Assembly (NCBI GenBank): GCA_015485455.1
Contig: WFTN01000180.1
Location: 1 to 16,771, forward strand
From: Planctomycetota bacterium
GTDB taxonomy: Bacteria > Planctomycetota > GCA-002687715 > DRQF01
DNA length: 16,771 bases
Reading direction: 5' to 3'
Position 1 is the first letter of the stretch; every line of letters begins with the position of its first letter. The notes beneath the pieces were generated by a model, which saw nothing but the letters and a program-made list of their open reading frames with translations, had not been told where the DNA came from and made no database searches. The position numbers and the translations under genes were made by a program. Below, piece after piece: positions 7,221 to 15,343 of this stretch.

Positions 7221-8555
7221 TTGACGGCTGAAACTGTATGGCAGGGGCTCTTGGACGGCAAGCGTGATGCCTGGATCGAGTCGATCCCGAGTCTCAAAAA
7301 GGAACTGGAAGCCGCTGGGGTTGTTTTTGGCGGCCGCCACCTTTGCAATCATTTGCGGCCGAAATTCTTGACGCGGGAAGAAGCTGCGAATCTCACTTTG
7401 ATCTCTGAGGCCGTCATGAGTGGTATTATGGCGGCGAAAGACCGGCTTCTTTCCGATCCAGCTTTGATGTCCATGCTGTGTCTGACGGAGGTCGAAAAGG
7501 AGATGGTCTCCCATGACCCTGGCTATGCCCATGTTGCTCCTTGCGTTCGTCTCGATTCTTTCATTACTGACAAAGGTGTTCAATTCGTTGAGCTCAATGG
7601 AGAATGTCCTGCCGGTCCTGCCTTCGGCGATCAGTTGGCGGACGTCTTCTTCGCTCACCCGATTTCTCTTGAGTTCGCTCAACAGTTTGACACGGAATAT
7701 GTGCGTACATTGCCGCCACTCTTGGACACGCTCTTAGCCTGCTATCAGGAGTATGGTGGGCGAAAGACACCCTCCATCGCCATCGTCGACTATGACCATG
7801 TGCCCACGGTGGTCGAGTTCAATCTCTGTGCCGAATATTTCGAGTCTCAGGGTTACCCGACGATCGTGTGTGATCCCCGGGAGTTGGAGTACGACGGTGA
7901 ACACTTGACTGCCAAGGGACGCAAAATTGACCTGGTCTATAAGCGTGTTCTCATGAACGAGTTCATCGAGAAATACGATGAAGTCAAGAACATGTATCTT
8001 GCCTACCGGGACCGAAATGTCTGTGTGGTCAATCCGTTTCGCTCCAAGTTAGTTCACAAAAAAGCTATATTTGCCATTTTGACCAGCGATGATCGAGATG
8101 TCTGGTTGCCCAAGGATTTGGCCCAGAGAATTGACCAAGCTGTTCCATGGACGCGCAACGTCAAGGAATGCAAAACGAGGTTTGAAGGGCAAGAAGTCGA
8201 CTTGTTGCCTTTCGTCGCGGAAAATCGTGCCATGTTCGTTATGAAACCAAATGATGACTATGGCGGCGCAGGGATCTACCTCGGTTGGGAAATGGATGAT
8301 GCTGCCTGGTCTGAGGCGCTGCAGGAAGCGACGAAGGGTGATTACGTCGTGCAAACGCGGTTGCACATGATTCCTGAAGAGTTTCCGGCTATGGACGATG
8401 GCCTCCAGTCGCAAAGCCTCTTTGTTGATCTCGATCCCTACATGTACTTAGGGAAGATGCGCGGGGCATTGGCTCGCTTGGGCGCTGGTGGTTTGTGTAA
8501 TGTTAGTTCTGGTGGCGGGCAAGTACCGCTATTGATCGTTGGCAAGTCGCTCTAA
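7221..8555 (+). CDS. Circularly permuted ATP-grasp-like ligase
   Basis: This 444-residue protein resembles the circularly permuted ATP-grasp/glutathionylspermidine synthase-like group. It has FVELNGECPAG (about 122-132), LVYKR (238-242), MKPNDDYGGAGIYLGWE (341-357), DYVVQTR, and a closing NVSSGGGQVPLLIVG. In permuted enzymes the metal- and nucleotide-binding halves occur in reversed order, as here. The frame is open from TTG at 7170 and ATG at 7179, but neither has a ribosome site and both precede the putative -10 box or lie before the predicted transcript start. TTG at 7221 has GGGAG seven bases upstream, so I choose it; the start remains uncertain. AAGGAG for the next gene overlaps this gene's stop, so the two are co-transcribed. 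Amide-bond formation is inferred from the family; the substrate is unknown. Confidence 0.8.
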   Translation: MTAETVWQGLLDGKRDAWIESIPSLKKELEAAGVVFGGRHLCNHLRPKFLTREEAANLTLISEAVMSGIMAAKDRLLSDPALMSMLCLTEVEKEMVSHDPGYAHVAPCVRLDSFITDKGVQFVELNGECPAGPAFGDQLADVFFAHPISLEFAQQFDTEYVRTLPPLLDTLLACYQEYGGRKTPSIAIVDYDHVPTVVEFNLCAEYFESQGYPTIVCDPRELEYDGEHLTAKGRKIDLVYKRVLMNEFIEKYDEVKNMYLAYRDRNVCVVNPFRSKLVHKKAIFAILTSDDRDVWLPKDLAQRIDQAVPWTRNVKECKTRFEGQEVDLLPFVAENRAMFVMKPNDDYGGAGIYLGWEMDDAAWSEALQEATKGDYVVQTRLHMIPEEFPAMDDGLQSQSLFVDLDPYMYLGKMRGALARLGAGGLCNVSSGGGQVPLLIVGKSL

Positions 8556-8565
8556 GGAGTCTCAC

Positions 8566-9669
8566 ATGGCAAATTTAACTCTCGGTGTCGAAGAAGAGCT
8601 CATGCTCATCGATCCGGAAACTCTGGAGCTTTCCAATAAGACCGAATCGTTTCATGCGGAAGCTGGAGAGATTCATGGAGAAAACCTGAAAGCGGAATTT
8701 CACGCGGCTTGCATCGAAATTGTGACGGATGTTTGCGGCTCGGTAGATGAAGTATTCAGCGAACTTTCCAGGCACCGCCAAGATGTGATTCGTTTGGCCA
8801 CGAAACACAATCTCTTGGTGGGGGCAGCAGGAACCCACCCTTCGACTCATTGGAAAGATGTGAACCTGACGGAAGGCAAACGTTACGGTGAAATCCTTGA
8901 TCGACTTCAAGACTTAGCCCGAGCTAATCTGATCTACGGTATGCATTGTCATATCGGAATTGACGATCCTGAGGCTCGCATTCAAGTGATGAATGCGGCG
9001 CGCTATTTTCTACCTCATCTTTTGGCCCTCAGTTGCTCCAGTCCTTTGTGGCAGGGGAAGATGACGGGGCACAGATCGATCAGGAGCCACATCTTTAAGC
9101 GATTCCCGCGCACGGGAGTACCTGACTACTACGGAGACTATGATGAGTATCGTCGTTTCGTTGAACTCTTGGTGAAGACCAAGTGTATCGACAATGCTAA
9201 GATGATCTATTGGGATATCCGGCCCCACCCGTTCTTTGATACGGTTGAATTTCGAGTTTGCGATACGCCCACAAGAGTAGAAGAAACTGCGGCGATCGCA
9301 GCCTTACTTCAGGCCATCGTGCACAAGTTGCTCAACCTCTACGAGAACAATTTGGGCCATCGCTTGTATCGTCGAGCCTTGATCGCCGAAAACGTCTATC
9401 GGGCGGCCCGGTGGGGACTTGATGGGCATTTGATTGATTTCCAGAAAGCCAAGGAAGTGCCCACAAGAGACGCTATTCGCGATCTTTGCCGATTCCTCAA
9501 AGATGATTTTGCGGCTTTGGGTTCGGAAAGATGGGTTGAAGTTATTGAAAGAATCTTGGAGGGCGGTAATTCGGCCCAACGCCAGTTGGCACGATTCGAA
9601 GAAACTCACGACACAAAGACGGCAACTCAGGGGATTATTGACGAAACCCATGAGGGGCTCATGTCCTAA
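8566..9669 (+). CDS. GCS2/YbdK-type carboxylate-amine ligase
   Basis: This 367-residue protein belongs to the glutamate-cysteine ligase family 2 (YbdK-like), which has the glutamine-synthetase-type fold and makes gamma-glutamyl or related amides using ATP. Diagnostic stretches are LGVEEELMLIDP (6-17), GMHCHIGIDD (125-134), SSPLWQGKMTGHRSIR, and WDIRPHPFF followed by DTVEFRVCDTP (216-235), with acidic and His metal or substrate residues. The length matches YbdK (about 370). The frame extends up to TTG 8539, inside the preceding gene, but the ATG at 8566 has a perfect AAGGAG six bases upstream that overlaps the upstream stop. It probably acts on the same pathway as the permuted ATP-grasp protein. 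True glutathione synthesis is only one possibility. Its TAA stop overlaps the stop of glgC on the other strand. Confidence 0.9.
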   Translation: MANLTLGVEEELMLIDPETLELSNKTESFHAEAGEIHGENLKAEFHAACIEIVTDVCGSVDEVFSELSRHRQDVIRLATKHNLLVGAAGTHPSTHWKDVNLTEGKRYGEILDRLQDLARANLIYGMHCHIGIDDPEARIQVMNAARYFLPHLLALSCSSPLWQGKMTGHRSIRSHIFKRFPRTGVPDYYGDYDEYRRFVELLVKTKCIDNAKMIYWDIRPHPFFDTVEFRVCDTPTRVEETAAIAALLQAIVHKLLNLYENNLGHRLYRRALIAENVYRAARWGLDGHLIDFQKAKEVPTRDAIRDLCRFLKDDFAALGSERWVEVIERILEGGNSAQRQLARFEETHDTKTATQGIIDETHEGLMS

Positions 9670-10901
9670 CCCATGTTGCTGGGTTCCTTGGGAATCACGA
9701 CGATGCCCGACTCGGAGACGAAAAATCTCTCTTCGTCTTTCTCGCGGTCGTAGCCGATGATTTCTCCGGCAGGAACGTGGACGTTCTTGTCAATGATCAC
9801 TCCCCGGAGCTTGGCACCTTCACCGATGTCGACATTGTCCATGATGATGGAATCTGTGATTTCAGCGAAGGAATGGATGTGCACGTTACGCCCGATGACG
9901 CTTCCTTGGACGCTGGCCCCAGAAATTATGCTTCCCTCAGCGATGAGAGTTTGGACCGCTTCTCCGCGTCGCCCTTGTTCGTCATGGACGAATTTTGACG
10001 GAGGGAGATCTCTCTGAGCGGTGCCAATGGGCCAATAAGGATTGAATAGATCGAAGCGTGGCACTACGTCCCTCAAGTCTAAGGTGGCTTCATAGTAGGC
10101 GTCGATGGTTCCAACATCGCGCCAATACGTATTAGGCTCGTCTGTGGTTCCGGGAATGATGTTCGTTTCGAAATTGTAGCAGAAGAGGTCTTTTCCTTCG
10201 GCCAAGAGTCGGGGAAGAATATCTTGACCGAAATCGTGAGAAGATGATTCGGTAGCCGCGTCTTCTGTCAAAGCGGTGGTCAAAGTGCGTTCAGAGAAAA
10301 CGTAGTTCCCCATGCTTACCAGGGCGCGACTTGGGTCGTTTGGCATGGGTGAAGGATTGGCCGGTTTTTCTTCGAAATCGAGAATGCGTCCATCATCGTC
10401 AATCTTCATCACGCCGAATTCTGTGGCTTGCTCGATTGGCACAGTAATGCCAGCAATGGTGACGTGGGCTTTTTGGGCCTCATGGAAGTTCACCATTTGG
10501 GTAACGTCCATGCGGTAAATGTGATCGCCACCGAAAACGGCCACGTATTGGGGGCGGTTCTCACGGATCAAGTTGAGGTTTTGGAAGATGGCATCGCCAG
10601 TTCCTTTGTACCAGCTTTCACCGGTTTGCATTTGGGCTGGCACGGGTATGATGAAATGATTCTTTAGAAGGGATATGTGACCCCAACCCCTTTGGAGGTG
10701 CTCGGTCAGGCTCTGGGACTTAAACTGAGTGAGCACGTAGATTGAGTAGATCTCTGAATTCATGAAATTCGAGAGCGCAAAGTCGATGATGCGATACTTG
10801 CAGCCAAATGGTACCGCAGGCTTTGCCCTATCCCGGGTTAAGGGAAAGAGTCTTGTTCCTTTGCCGCCGGCCTTGATCATTCCAAGGACGCGTTTGCGCA
10901 T
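9666..10901 (-). CDS. glgC: Glucose-1-phosphate adenylyltransferase (ADP-glucose pyrophosphorylase)
   Basis: This 411-residue enzyme makes ADP-glucose from glucose-1-phosphate and ATP, the committed step of glycogen synthesis. The nucleotidyltransferase signature AGGKGTRLFPLT and AKPAVPFG lie at 11-33. GGDHIYRMD is the metal/sugar loop, ILDFEEKP the phosphate-binding Glu-Lys region, and TYWRDVGTIDAYYEA the family's hallmark. The C terminus forms the left-handed beta helix (repeats such as IISGASVQGSVIGRNVHI). The residue before AGG is Lys10, where Leu or Met is common. The ATG has GGAGAG upstream. It follows the glucoamylase gene by 57 bases on the same strand, so the two are likely one operon. 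Effector-binding residues for allosteric control cannot be judged by eye. Confidence 0.96.
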   Translation of the reverse strand: MRKRVLGMIKAGGKGTRLFPLTRDRAKPAVPFGCKYRIIDFALSNFMNSEIYSIYVLTQFKSQSLTEHLQRGWGHISLLKNHFIIPVPAQMQTGESWYKGTGDAIFQNLNLIRENRPQYVAVFGGDHIYRMDVTQMVNFHEAQKAHVTIAGITVPIEQATEFGVMKIDDDGRILDFEEKPANPSPMPNDPSRALVSMGNYVFSERTLTTALTEDAATESSSHDFGQDILPRLLAEGKDLFCYNFETNIIPGTTDEPNTYWRDVGTIDAYYEATLDLRDVVPRFDLFNPYWPIGTAQRDLPPSKFVHDEQGRRGEAVQTLIAEGSIISGASVQGSVIGRNVHIHSFAEITDSIIMDNVDIGEGAKLRGVIIDKNVHVPAGEIIGYDREKDEERFFVSESGIVVIPKEPSNMG

Positions 10902-10958
10902 TTCTCTCTCCTCGATGAAGGGGCATGTGATCCTAACGCGGCTATCCTTTTAGCGCCA

Positions 10959-12851
10959 CTATGGAATCTGGCTGTCTGGATTTCGAGCAGCCATGGCGAC
11001 GTCAATCCAGGTGCTGTGGCTCCAAAGAAGGGGGCAAACGGAGATGCTCTCGCCGTTGAGAGGGTGTACCTGTTCAGGCATGGCGCCGCTGGGTCGCATG
11101 TGTCGAATGACCCAATCCATGAGCTTTCTCGCTTGTTCCTTGGAAGACTTGCCGCCGACCAAGAGATGCCAATGAGCGAACCAGAGGGTGCAAATGAGCC
11201 AGGGATTGCCAGGGATCACCTCGGGTTTTCTGCTCCGACGATGATAGTGGTCGTCTGAATAGCGAGCAATCCCACCAACCCCTTGGTCGACGGTGAGGAG
11301 AGGTTCGATAGACTCTATTGTCTTCTTGATCAAATCGTCGTGAATAAGGTCGTGATCGAAGAGAAAAAGGCCACAGAGTGATGCGTCCGGTGTGGTATCT
11401 AAATGAAGATCACCGTTTTCGGCCACTGTGGCCATGCGGGCATAGCGGCCGGCGTCTTGATGGAAGAGCCGGGTGCGCATGGATTCTTCCATGGTTTTTG
11501 CGGCCTGGAGATATTCTCTATAATCGTCTCTATTGAGTTTATGCCCCAAGGTTCCGCAGGCTTTCAAGGCAGCTATGACGCTGGCTACGGTGAAGGTGTG
11601 AATTCCGAATCGTTCTTCCCAAAGGTCATGGGAGGGATGAGGGAGTCCAGTTTCTGCGTTGCGATAATTGAGCAAGAATCGGCCGCAAGGAAACACCAAA
11701 TCATCCGCCAATTGAGATGATTCCCCCCTCAGGAGCCCCGCTTCGACGTGTTTAGCCGCAGCCAAACAGCAAAGAGCCGTGGAGTCTTCCTGGATCGGAC
11801 GGTAGGGGTTTGCTCTTTCAAAGTCTGGGTGCCAACTACTGCCGGGAGAACCATCCGGAGAATAGCGCTGCCCGAGAAAGCCTTCCCTGGAAAGGCCTGA
11901 GACACAGAAATCATAGAACTTCTTGGCGGCTAGCCTGTTTCCCAATTGATCCCATGTCATGGCAACAAAAGCCCCGTCCCGGGGCCAGACATAGGCGTAG
12001 TGTTCTCGGGCTTGAGAGAGGCTTTCCGTGTCTGGAGAAGCGATGACCGCGTCTTCGAAAACGCTGAGGACGTCGATGGAAAGAGAGGTCACAGCGGGGA
12101 TCGTCCAACTGGGTCTGGAGGCGGTTTCTTCTTTGTCCCATTGTTTCATGCTCCAGGTGCCGGAGATCTCCTTGCGAAGTGCGGTCTCCACATCTTTGTG
12201 CTGCCAAGCAGCCAAGTAGGTCGAAACCACGGCGGTACCGTTTTCATCGCAGGTAAGGTCAATGCCCAAGACGCTTTCCCCTGCCCCCACAGCACAGGGG
12301 TTATTGTCGAGTCCTTGCCGCTCCACAAGAGCACGAATACCCCGGCCATCTTCACTGTCTCTTCGTCCGAGAGTCCATCGCGGAGTCAGACTTGAGTCAA
12401 GAAGACCGATGCCGATTGACTGCTGCCGTTTGCTGTGACGAATTTCAGATTCATCTGGGAGAAATCGAACTCCATCTTGGTATTCCGTTTCTAATAGACG
12501 AAAGTCATGGTGGAGTAGAAGAGTGAGATGTTGCCCTGGATGGGCTTGCAGGTGAAAGTCTCGCCGCACCAAGGGGAGAGTGTCGTCCACTAGGGTCGAC
12601 ATAGACAACGCGATTTGGGGGCCAGACAACTCCCATTGCGCCTCCAGGTGCCGTGAGCTCTTCATGATCGTGGCGTGTTGGCCACCATCCCCGATCCAGT
12701 TTGTCGTTCCTTTGGTGATGATGCCGATTTCACAGGGAGCCCCTAAGGTGTGGTTCCACAGACCAGGGATAGGGTGAAACACCTCGCGTACCCGCCCTTT
12801 GGCATCAAACACTAGGGTTAACTTTCCGTTTCCGATTGTTAGGTCTCTCAC
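10959..12851 (-). CDS. GH15 glucoamylase (glucan 1,4-alpha-glucosidase)
   Basis: This 630-residue protein has the layout of bacterial GH15 enzymes: an N-terminal beta-sandwich (about 1-250) and a C-terminal (alpha/alpha)6 barrel. YVWPRDGA (287-294) is the conserved substrate-binding loop, DLWEERFG (409-416) carries the general acid Glu412, and GAMPEQVHP (589-597) the general base Glu593. It removes glucose from non-reducing ends of alpha-glucans, including branch points in some members. There is no signal peptide, so it should act on intracellular glycogen rather than external starch. Start is GTG with GGAG six bases upstream. No strong promoter is evident between it and the preceding terminator. 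Trehalase or glucodextranase specificity within GH15 cannot be excluded. Together with glgC it forms a synthesis plus breakdown pair. Confidence 0.92.
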   Translation of the reverse strand: MRDLTIGNGKLTLVFDAKGRVREVFHPIPGLWNHTLGAPCEIGIITKGTTNWIGDGGQHATIMKSSRHLEAQWELSGPQIALSMSTLVDDTLPLVRRDFHLQAHPGQHLTLLLHHDFRLLETEYQDGVRFLPDESEIRHSKRQQSIGIGLLDSSLTPRWTLGRRDSEDGRGIRALVERQGLDNNPCAVGAGESVLGIDLTCDENGTAVVSTYLAAWQHKDVETALRKEISGTWSMKQWDKEETASRPSWTIPAVTSLSIDVLSVFEDAVIASPDTESLSQAREHYAYVWPRDGAFVAMTWDQLGNRLAAKKFYDFCVSGLSREGFLGQRYSPDGSPGSSWHPDFERANPYRPIQEDSTALCCLAAAKHVEAGLLRGESSQLADDLVFPCGRFLLNYRNAETGLPHPSHDLWEERFGIHTFTVASVIAALKACGTLGHKLNRDDYREYLQAAKTMEESMRTRLFHQDAGRYARMATVAENGDLHLDTTPDASLCGLFLFDHDLIHDDLIKKTIESIEPLLTVDQGVGGIARYSDDHYHRRSRKPEVIPGNPWLICTLWFAHWHLLVGGKSSKEQARKLMDWVIRHMRPSGAMPEQVHPLNGESISVCPLLWSHSTWIDVAMAARNPDSQIP

Positions 12852-12965
12852 AAGGTGCTCCGGTTTGTGGTGGATGCTCGGTGCCTCAATCTACTTGAAA
12901 TTCAGAAAAAGGAAACTGGGCCCTGGTGATGTGTGCTCGGCGTTTGCTGTTTTTGGCCCCCCCCC

Positions 12966-12999
12966 AAAAAAAAGCGAGCCACTGGGATGTGACTCGCTT
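12966..12999 (-). terminator. Intrinsic terminator of the blaI-blaR1-type operon
   Basis: Bases 12972-12978 (AAGCGAG) pair with 12993-12999 (CTCGCTT). After one C/A mismatch CAC (12980-12982) pairs with GTG (12989-12991) around a TGGGAT loop. On the minus strand this is followed by eight T (complement of 12966-12973) and then nine G. It sits 34 bases past the blaR1-type stop. Confidence 0.88.
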
Positions 13000-13033
13000 C
13001 CAAAGAGCAAGGACTGTGATTGGCGGGAAGAGC

Positions 13034-15343
13034 TTAGCGACCGTTTGTTTTCTTATTCTTGTTGGATTTCTTAGCTCGAGCCCGTTTTCTTAGTTCGGCA
13101 GATGCAGATTTCAGGGCGTTGATTCTCGCCACCTTTTCTGCGATGAGTGCTTTCTTCAATGCGTTGACTTGTTCGCGCTCTTCGGATTTATTCTTCAAGT
13201 CTTGATCGACCTGGAGCAAGCGACTTTCAAGGGCGTTTCGGCTCCTGAGCTCGTTGAGCAGAGTTTCAACTTGGCTGAGTTCTTTCTTTGTCTTGGCGAT
13301 TCGATGGGCGCTCTCGTTTCTCTTCATCAGGCGTTCGATGAGGCGCGCTTGCCGTTCCATGGTCTTGGTCAAGCGATCGATCCGTCGGTTGAGGTTCATG
13401 ATCTGGCGGTCGACAGTGCTTCGGGCCCGGCTTTGGCGCGCCCGAGCTCTTGAAGATGGCTGTTCTTCTACTATTTCCAATTCACTTACTTCTTCTAATT
13501 CTTCATCTTCGAAGATCTCGACGATCCTTTTCGGGGCGACTTTCACTTGCTTCTTGTGGTTGAAGCTAACAACAATCGTTTTGATGGATGCCCCGCGCAT
13601 GACAAGGAACTTGATGGGTGTCTTGCCACCGCTCCGTTTCTTGGCCGCTCTGATCTGCTTCATGGAAGCATACTCCCCGTCGATCTTGACGATGGGATCG
13701 TTGACCTTGAGGCCGGAACGCTCGGCATGAGAGTTCTTGATTATCTTTGTGATGATGAGCCCTGTGCCTTTAGGCATGCCCAGATTTTCCGTCAACTTGG
13801 AATCGAATGACTTCAAGATGACACCAATCTCGAATTTTGTTTTGGTTTTTTTCCATGACTTGATGCTCTTAAGGGTGGCATCCATGGGGCGGGGGGCCTT
13901 GATGAAATCGATGGTCGCATTCGGAGGTAATTCTGGCGCTGGTGGAGACAGGGTGTCCGTCGTTGTGGCATCGATCTGAGCCGCCTTCGGCGCCGTGTCC
14001 GTTGATTGAGGAATAGGCATGTGGGCGGCAAGGGCGACTTGGCTTCCAAAGAGGCAAACTGCTGCGAAGGCTGCACCTAACACCTGCATGAGGCGCAAGG
14101 GGCGAATCGTGTTCCGTTCTGACTGAGCTAACATTTTGATTCTCCTTTCTAATTGGGACATGGAGCCCGACCAAGGAATGAGGGCCGGCGCGGTGGGGGA
14201 CAAGGTTGGTAGACGTGACGTCTTGTTTTTTTGTTCGGCGTATTCAAGAAGGGCCAAGGCGTAACTCTTTCGGCTGCCCTGGGAACCAACAACTGTGTGG
14301 TCGCAAGATATCTCACGCATCCGGTTCAACTCAGAATTGAAGAACCAGGTTGCAGGATGAAACCAGAACAAGATTCTCAAGGCACTCTGAAACAATGTCG
14401 TTCGTGGGTCACCCCGTTTGAGGTGAACGAGTTCATGACGCAAAGCCCATTTGAAAGGTGTCTTGTTTTCATTTCTGATGATCAAGTTTGGGACGATGAT
14501 CATAGGCTTGAAGACTCCCCAGCATACAGGAGCATGAACAAGAGGCGATTGGCACAATTGAATCCGGTCCGATGCGGACCCGGCCACTTCCCGCCATACT
14601 TTGAGGGTAAGTTCGTCGGTGACAGGTGTCGCTGTGTTTGTAATCTCTTGGGTTTTACGAAGTCTTAAGAGCTCGATAACTGAGGTGATTGCCACGCCGA
14701 ATAGGTGAAGGTAAATCAACCAAGGAGCACCAACATGGGGTGCTAAGGAACTTGATAGGCGCTCGAGGGTCGTTTGTTTTCTTTCATCGTTTACCAATGT
14801 GGCCAGTGCTGCTGAGGAATCTCTTGGACTGAGCTCTTGGTTTTGATTCTGGCTGTCGGTGAAATCTAGTGAAGAACTGCCCATGTCTGCATTTTCTCCA
14901 GCTTCCACCCAACTAACGAATGGCTCTTGGCCGAAGGCCGTCTGCGAGTCTCTGGGCCATGGGGTGGCAGAATCTGTGGTAAGGCTTTCTGCGAAGAATG
15001 ACTCGGGGGACTGGGTTGCGCGTGTTACACGGGAGTCTTCTGAGCTGAAGATTTCTTTCAAGGGGATGACATTTTCTCCGACGATATCGACGCCTTTTTG
15101 CATAAGAGGGTCTGAGGATCTCTTGAGCGGTTCGGGATCTTCATGGTGACTGTTTTGTAAATATGCTGTTCCGAACTGCAAAGGCAGAGTGATCAAAAAT
15201 GCCATGAGGATGAAAACCAAGAAACCGTGGTAGATCGTTGGGCGCCGACTGAGGAGAGCACGGCCCAAGTAGATCGTCAGAGCCGTCACCACCCCTAATG
15301 TCACGGAACTGATCAGAAAATGAGTGTTCCAAAGAGCCATCAT
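13034..15343 (-). CDS. BlaR1/MecR1-like M56 metalloprotease sensor with PDZ and coiled coil
   Basis: This 769-residue membrane zinc protease is paired with a BlaI-type repressor. Predicted membrane segments lie near 8-28, 38-62, 206-226 and 419-440. The M56 domain has RHELVHLKRGD with zinc ligands His303 and His307 and catalytic Glu304; Glu344 in REISCDHTVV is the likely third ligand. The loop between segments 2 and 3 is enlarged (about 140 residues, acidic and Ser/Gln rich). Instead of a penicillin-binding domain, the extracytoplasmic part has a PDZ domain (about 503-595, with GTGLIITKIIKNSHAERSGL), an acidic patch (610-627), a long coiled coil (about 640-745) and a Lys/Arg tail. It should therefore sense something other than beta-lactams, perhaps exposed protein C termini. 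The ATG has GGGGAGG upstream and overlaps the repressor stop as ATGA. The protease would cleave or trigger loss of the repressor. Confidence 0.9.
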   Translation of the reverse strand: MMALWNTHFLISSVTLGVVTALTIYLGRALLSRRPTIYHGFLVFILMAFLITLPLQFGTAYLQNSHHEDPEPLKRSSDPLMQKGVDIVGENVIPLKEIFSSEDSRVTRATQSPESFFAESLTTDSATPWPRDSQTAFGQEPFVSWVEAGENADMGSSSLDFTDSQNQNQELSPRDSSAALATLVNDERKQTTLERLSSSLAPHVGAPWLIYLHLFGVAITSVIELLRLRKTQEITNTATPVTDELTLKVWREVAGSASDRIQLCQSPLVHAPVCWGVFKPMIIVPNLIIRNENKTPFKWALRHELVHLKRGDPRTTLFQSALRILFWFHPATWFFNSELNRMREISCDHTVVGSQGSRKSYALALLEYAEQKNKTSRLPTLSPTAPALIPWSGSMSQLERRIKMLAQSERNTIRPLRLMQVLGAAFAAVCLFGSQVALAAHMPIPQSTDTAPKAAQIDATTTDTLSPPAPELPPNATIDFIKAPRPMDATLKSIKSWKKTKTKFEIGVILKSFDSKLTENLGMPKGTGLIITKIIKNSHAERSGLKVNDPIVKIDGEYASMKQIRAAKKRSGGKTPIKFLVMRGASIKTIVVSFNHKKQVKVAPKRIVEIFEDEELEEVSELEIVEEQPSSRARARQSRARSTVDRQIMNLNRRIDRLTKTMERQARLIERLMKRNESAHRIAKTKKELSQVETLLNELRSRNALESRLLQVDQDLKNKSEEREQVNALKKALIAEKVARINALKSASAELRKRARAKKSNKNKKTNGR

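Noticed and set aside
7149..7682. 177-codon open frame on the minus strand
   Set aside because: It is antisense to the permuted ATP-grasp gene, has no family likeness and no ribosome site worth noting, and covers the divergent promoters.
11946..12395. 149-codon open frame on the plus strand inside the glucoamylase gene
   Set aside because: Shadow of a clear GH15 coding sequence with all catalytic motifs.
13254..13730. 158-codon open frame on the plus strand inside the BlaR1-like gene
   Set aside because: Antisense shadow; its Ser/Leu/Arg-rich translation follows from the coiled-coil codons on the other strand.
14231..14668. 145-codon open frame on the plus strand
   Set aside because: Antisense to the M56 protease domain, with no motif of its own.
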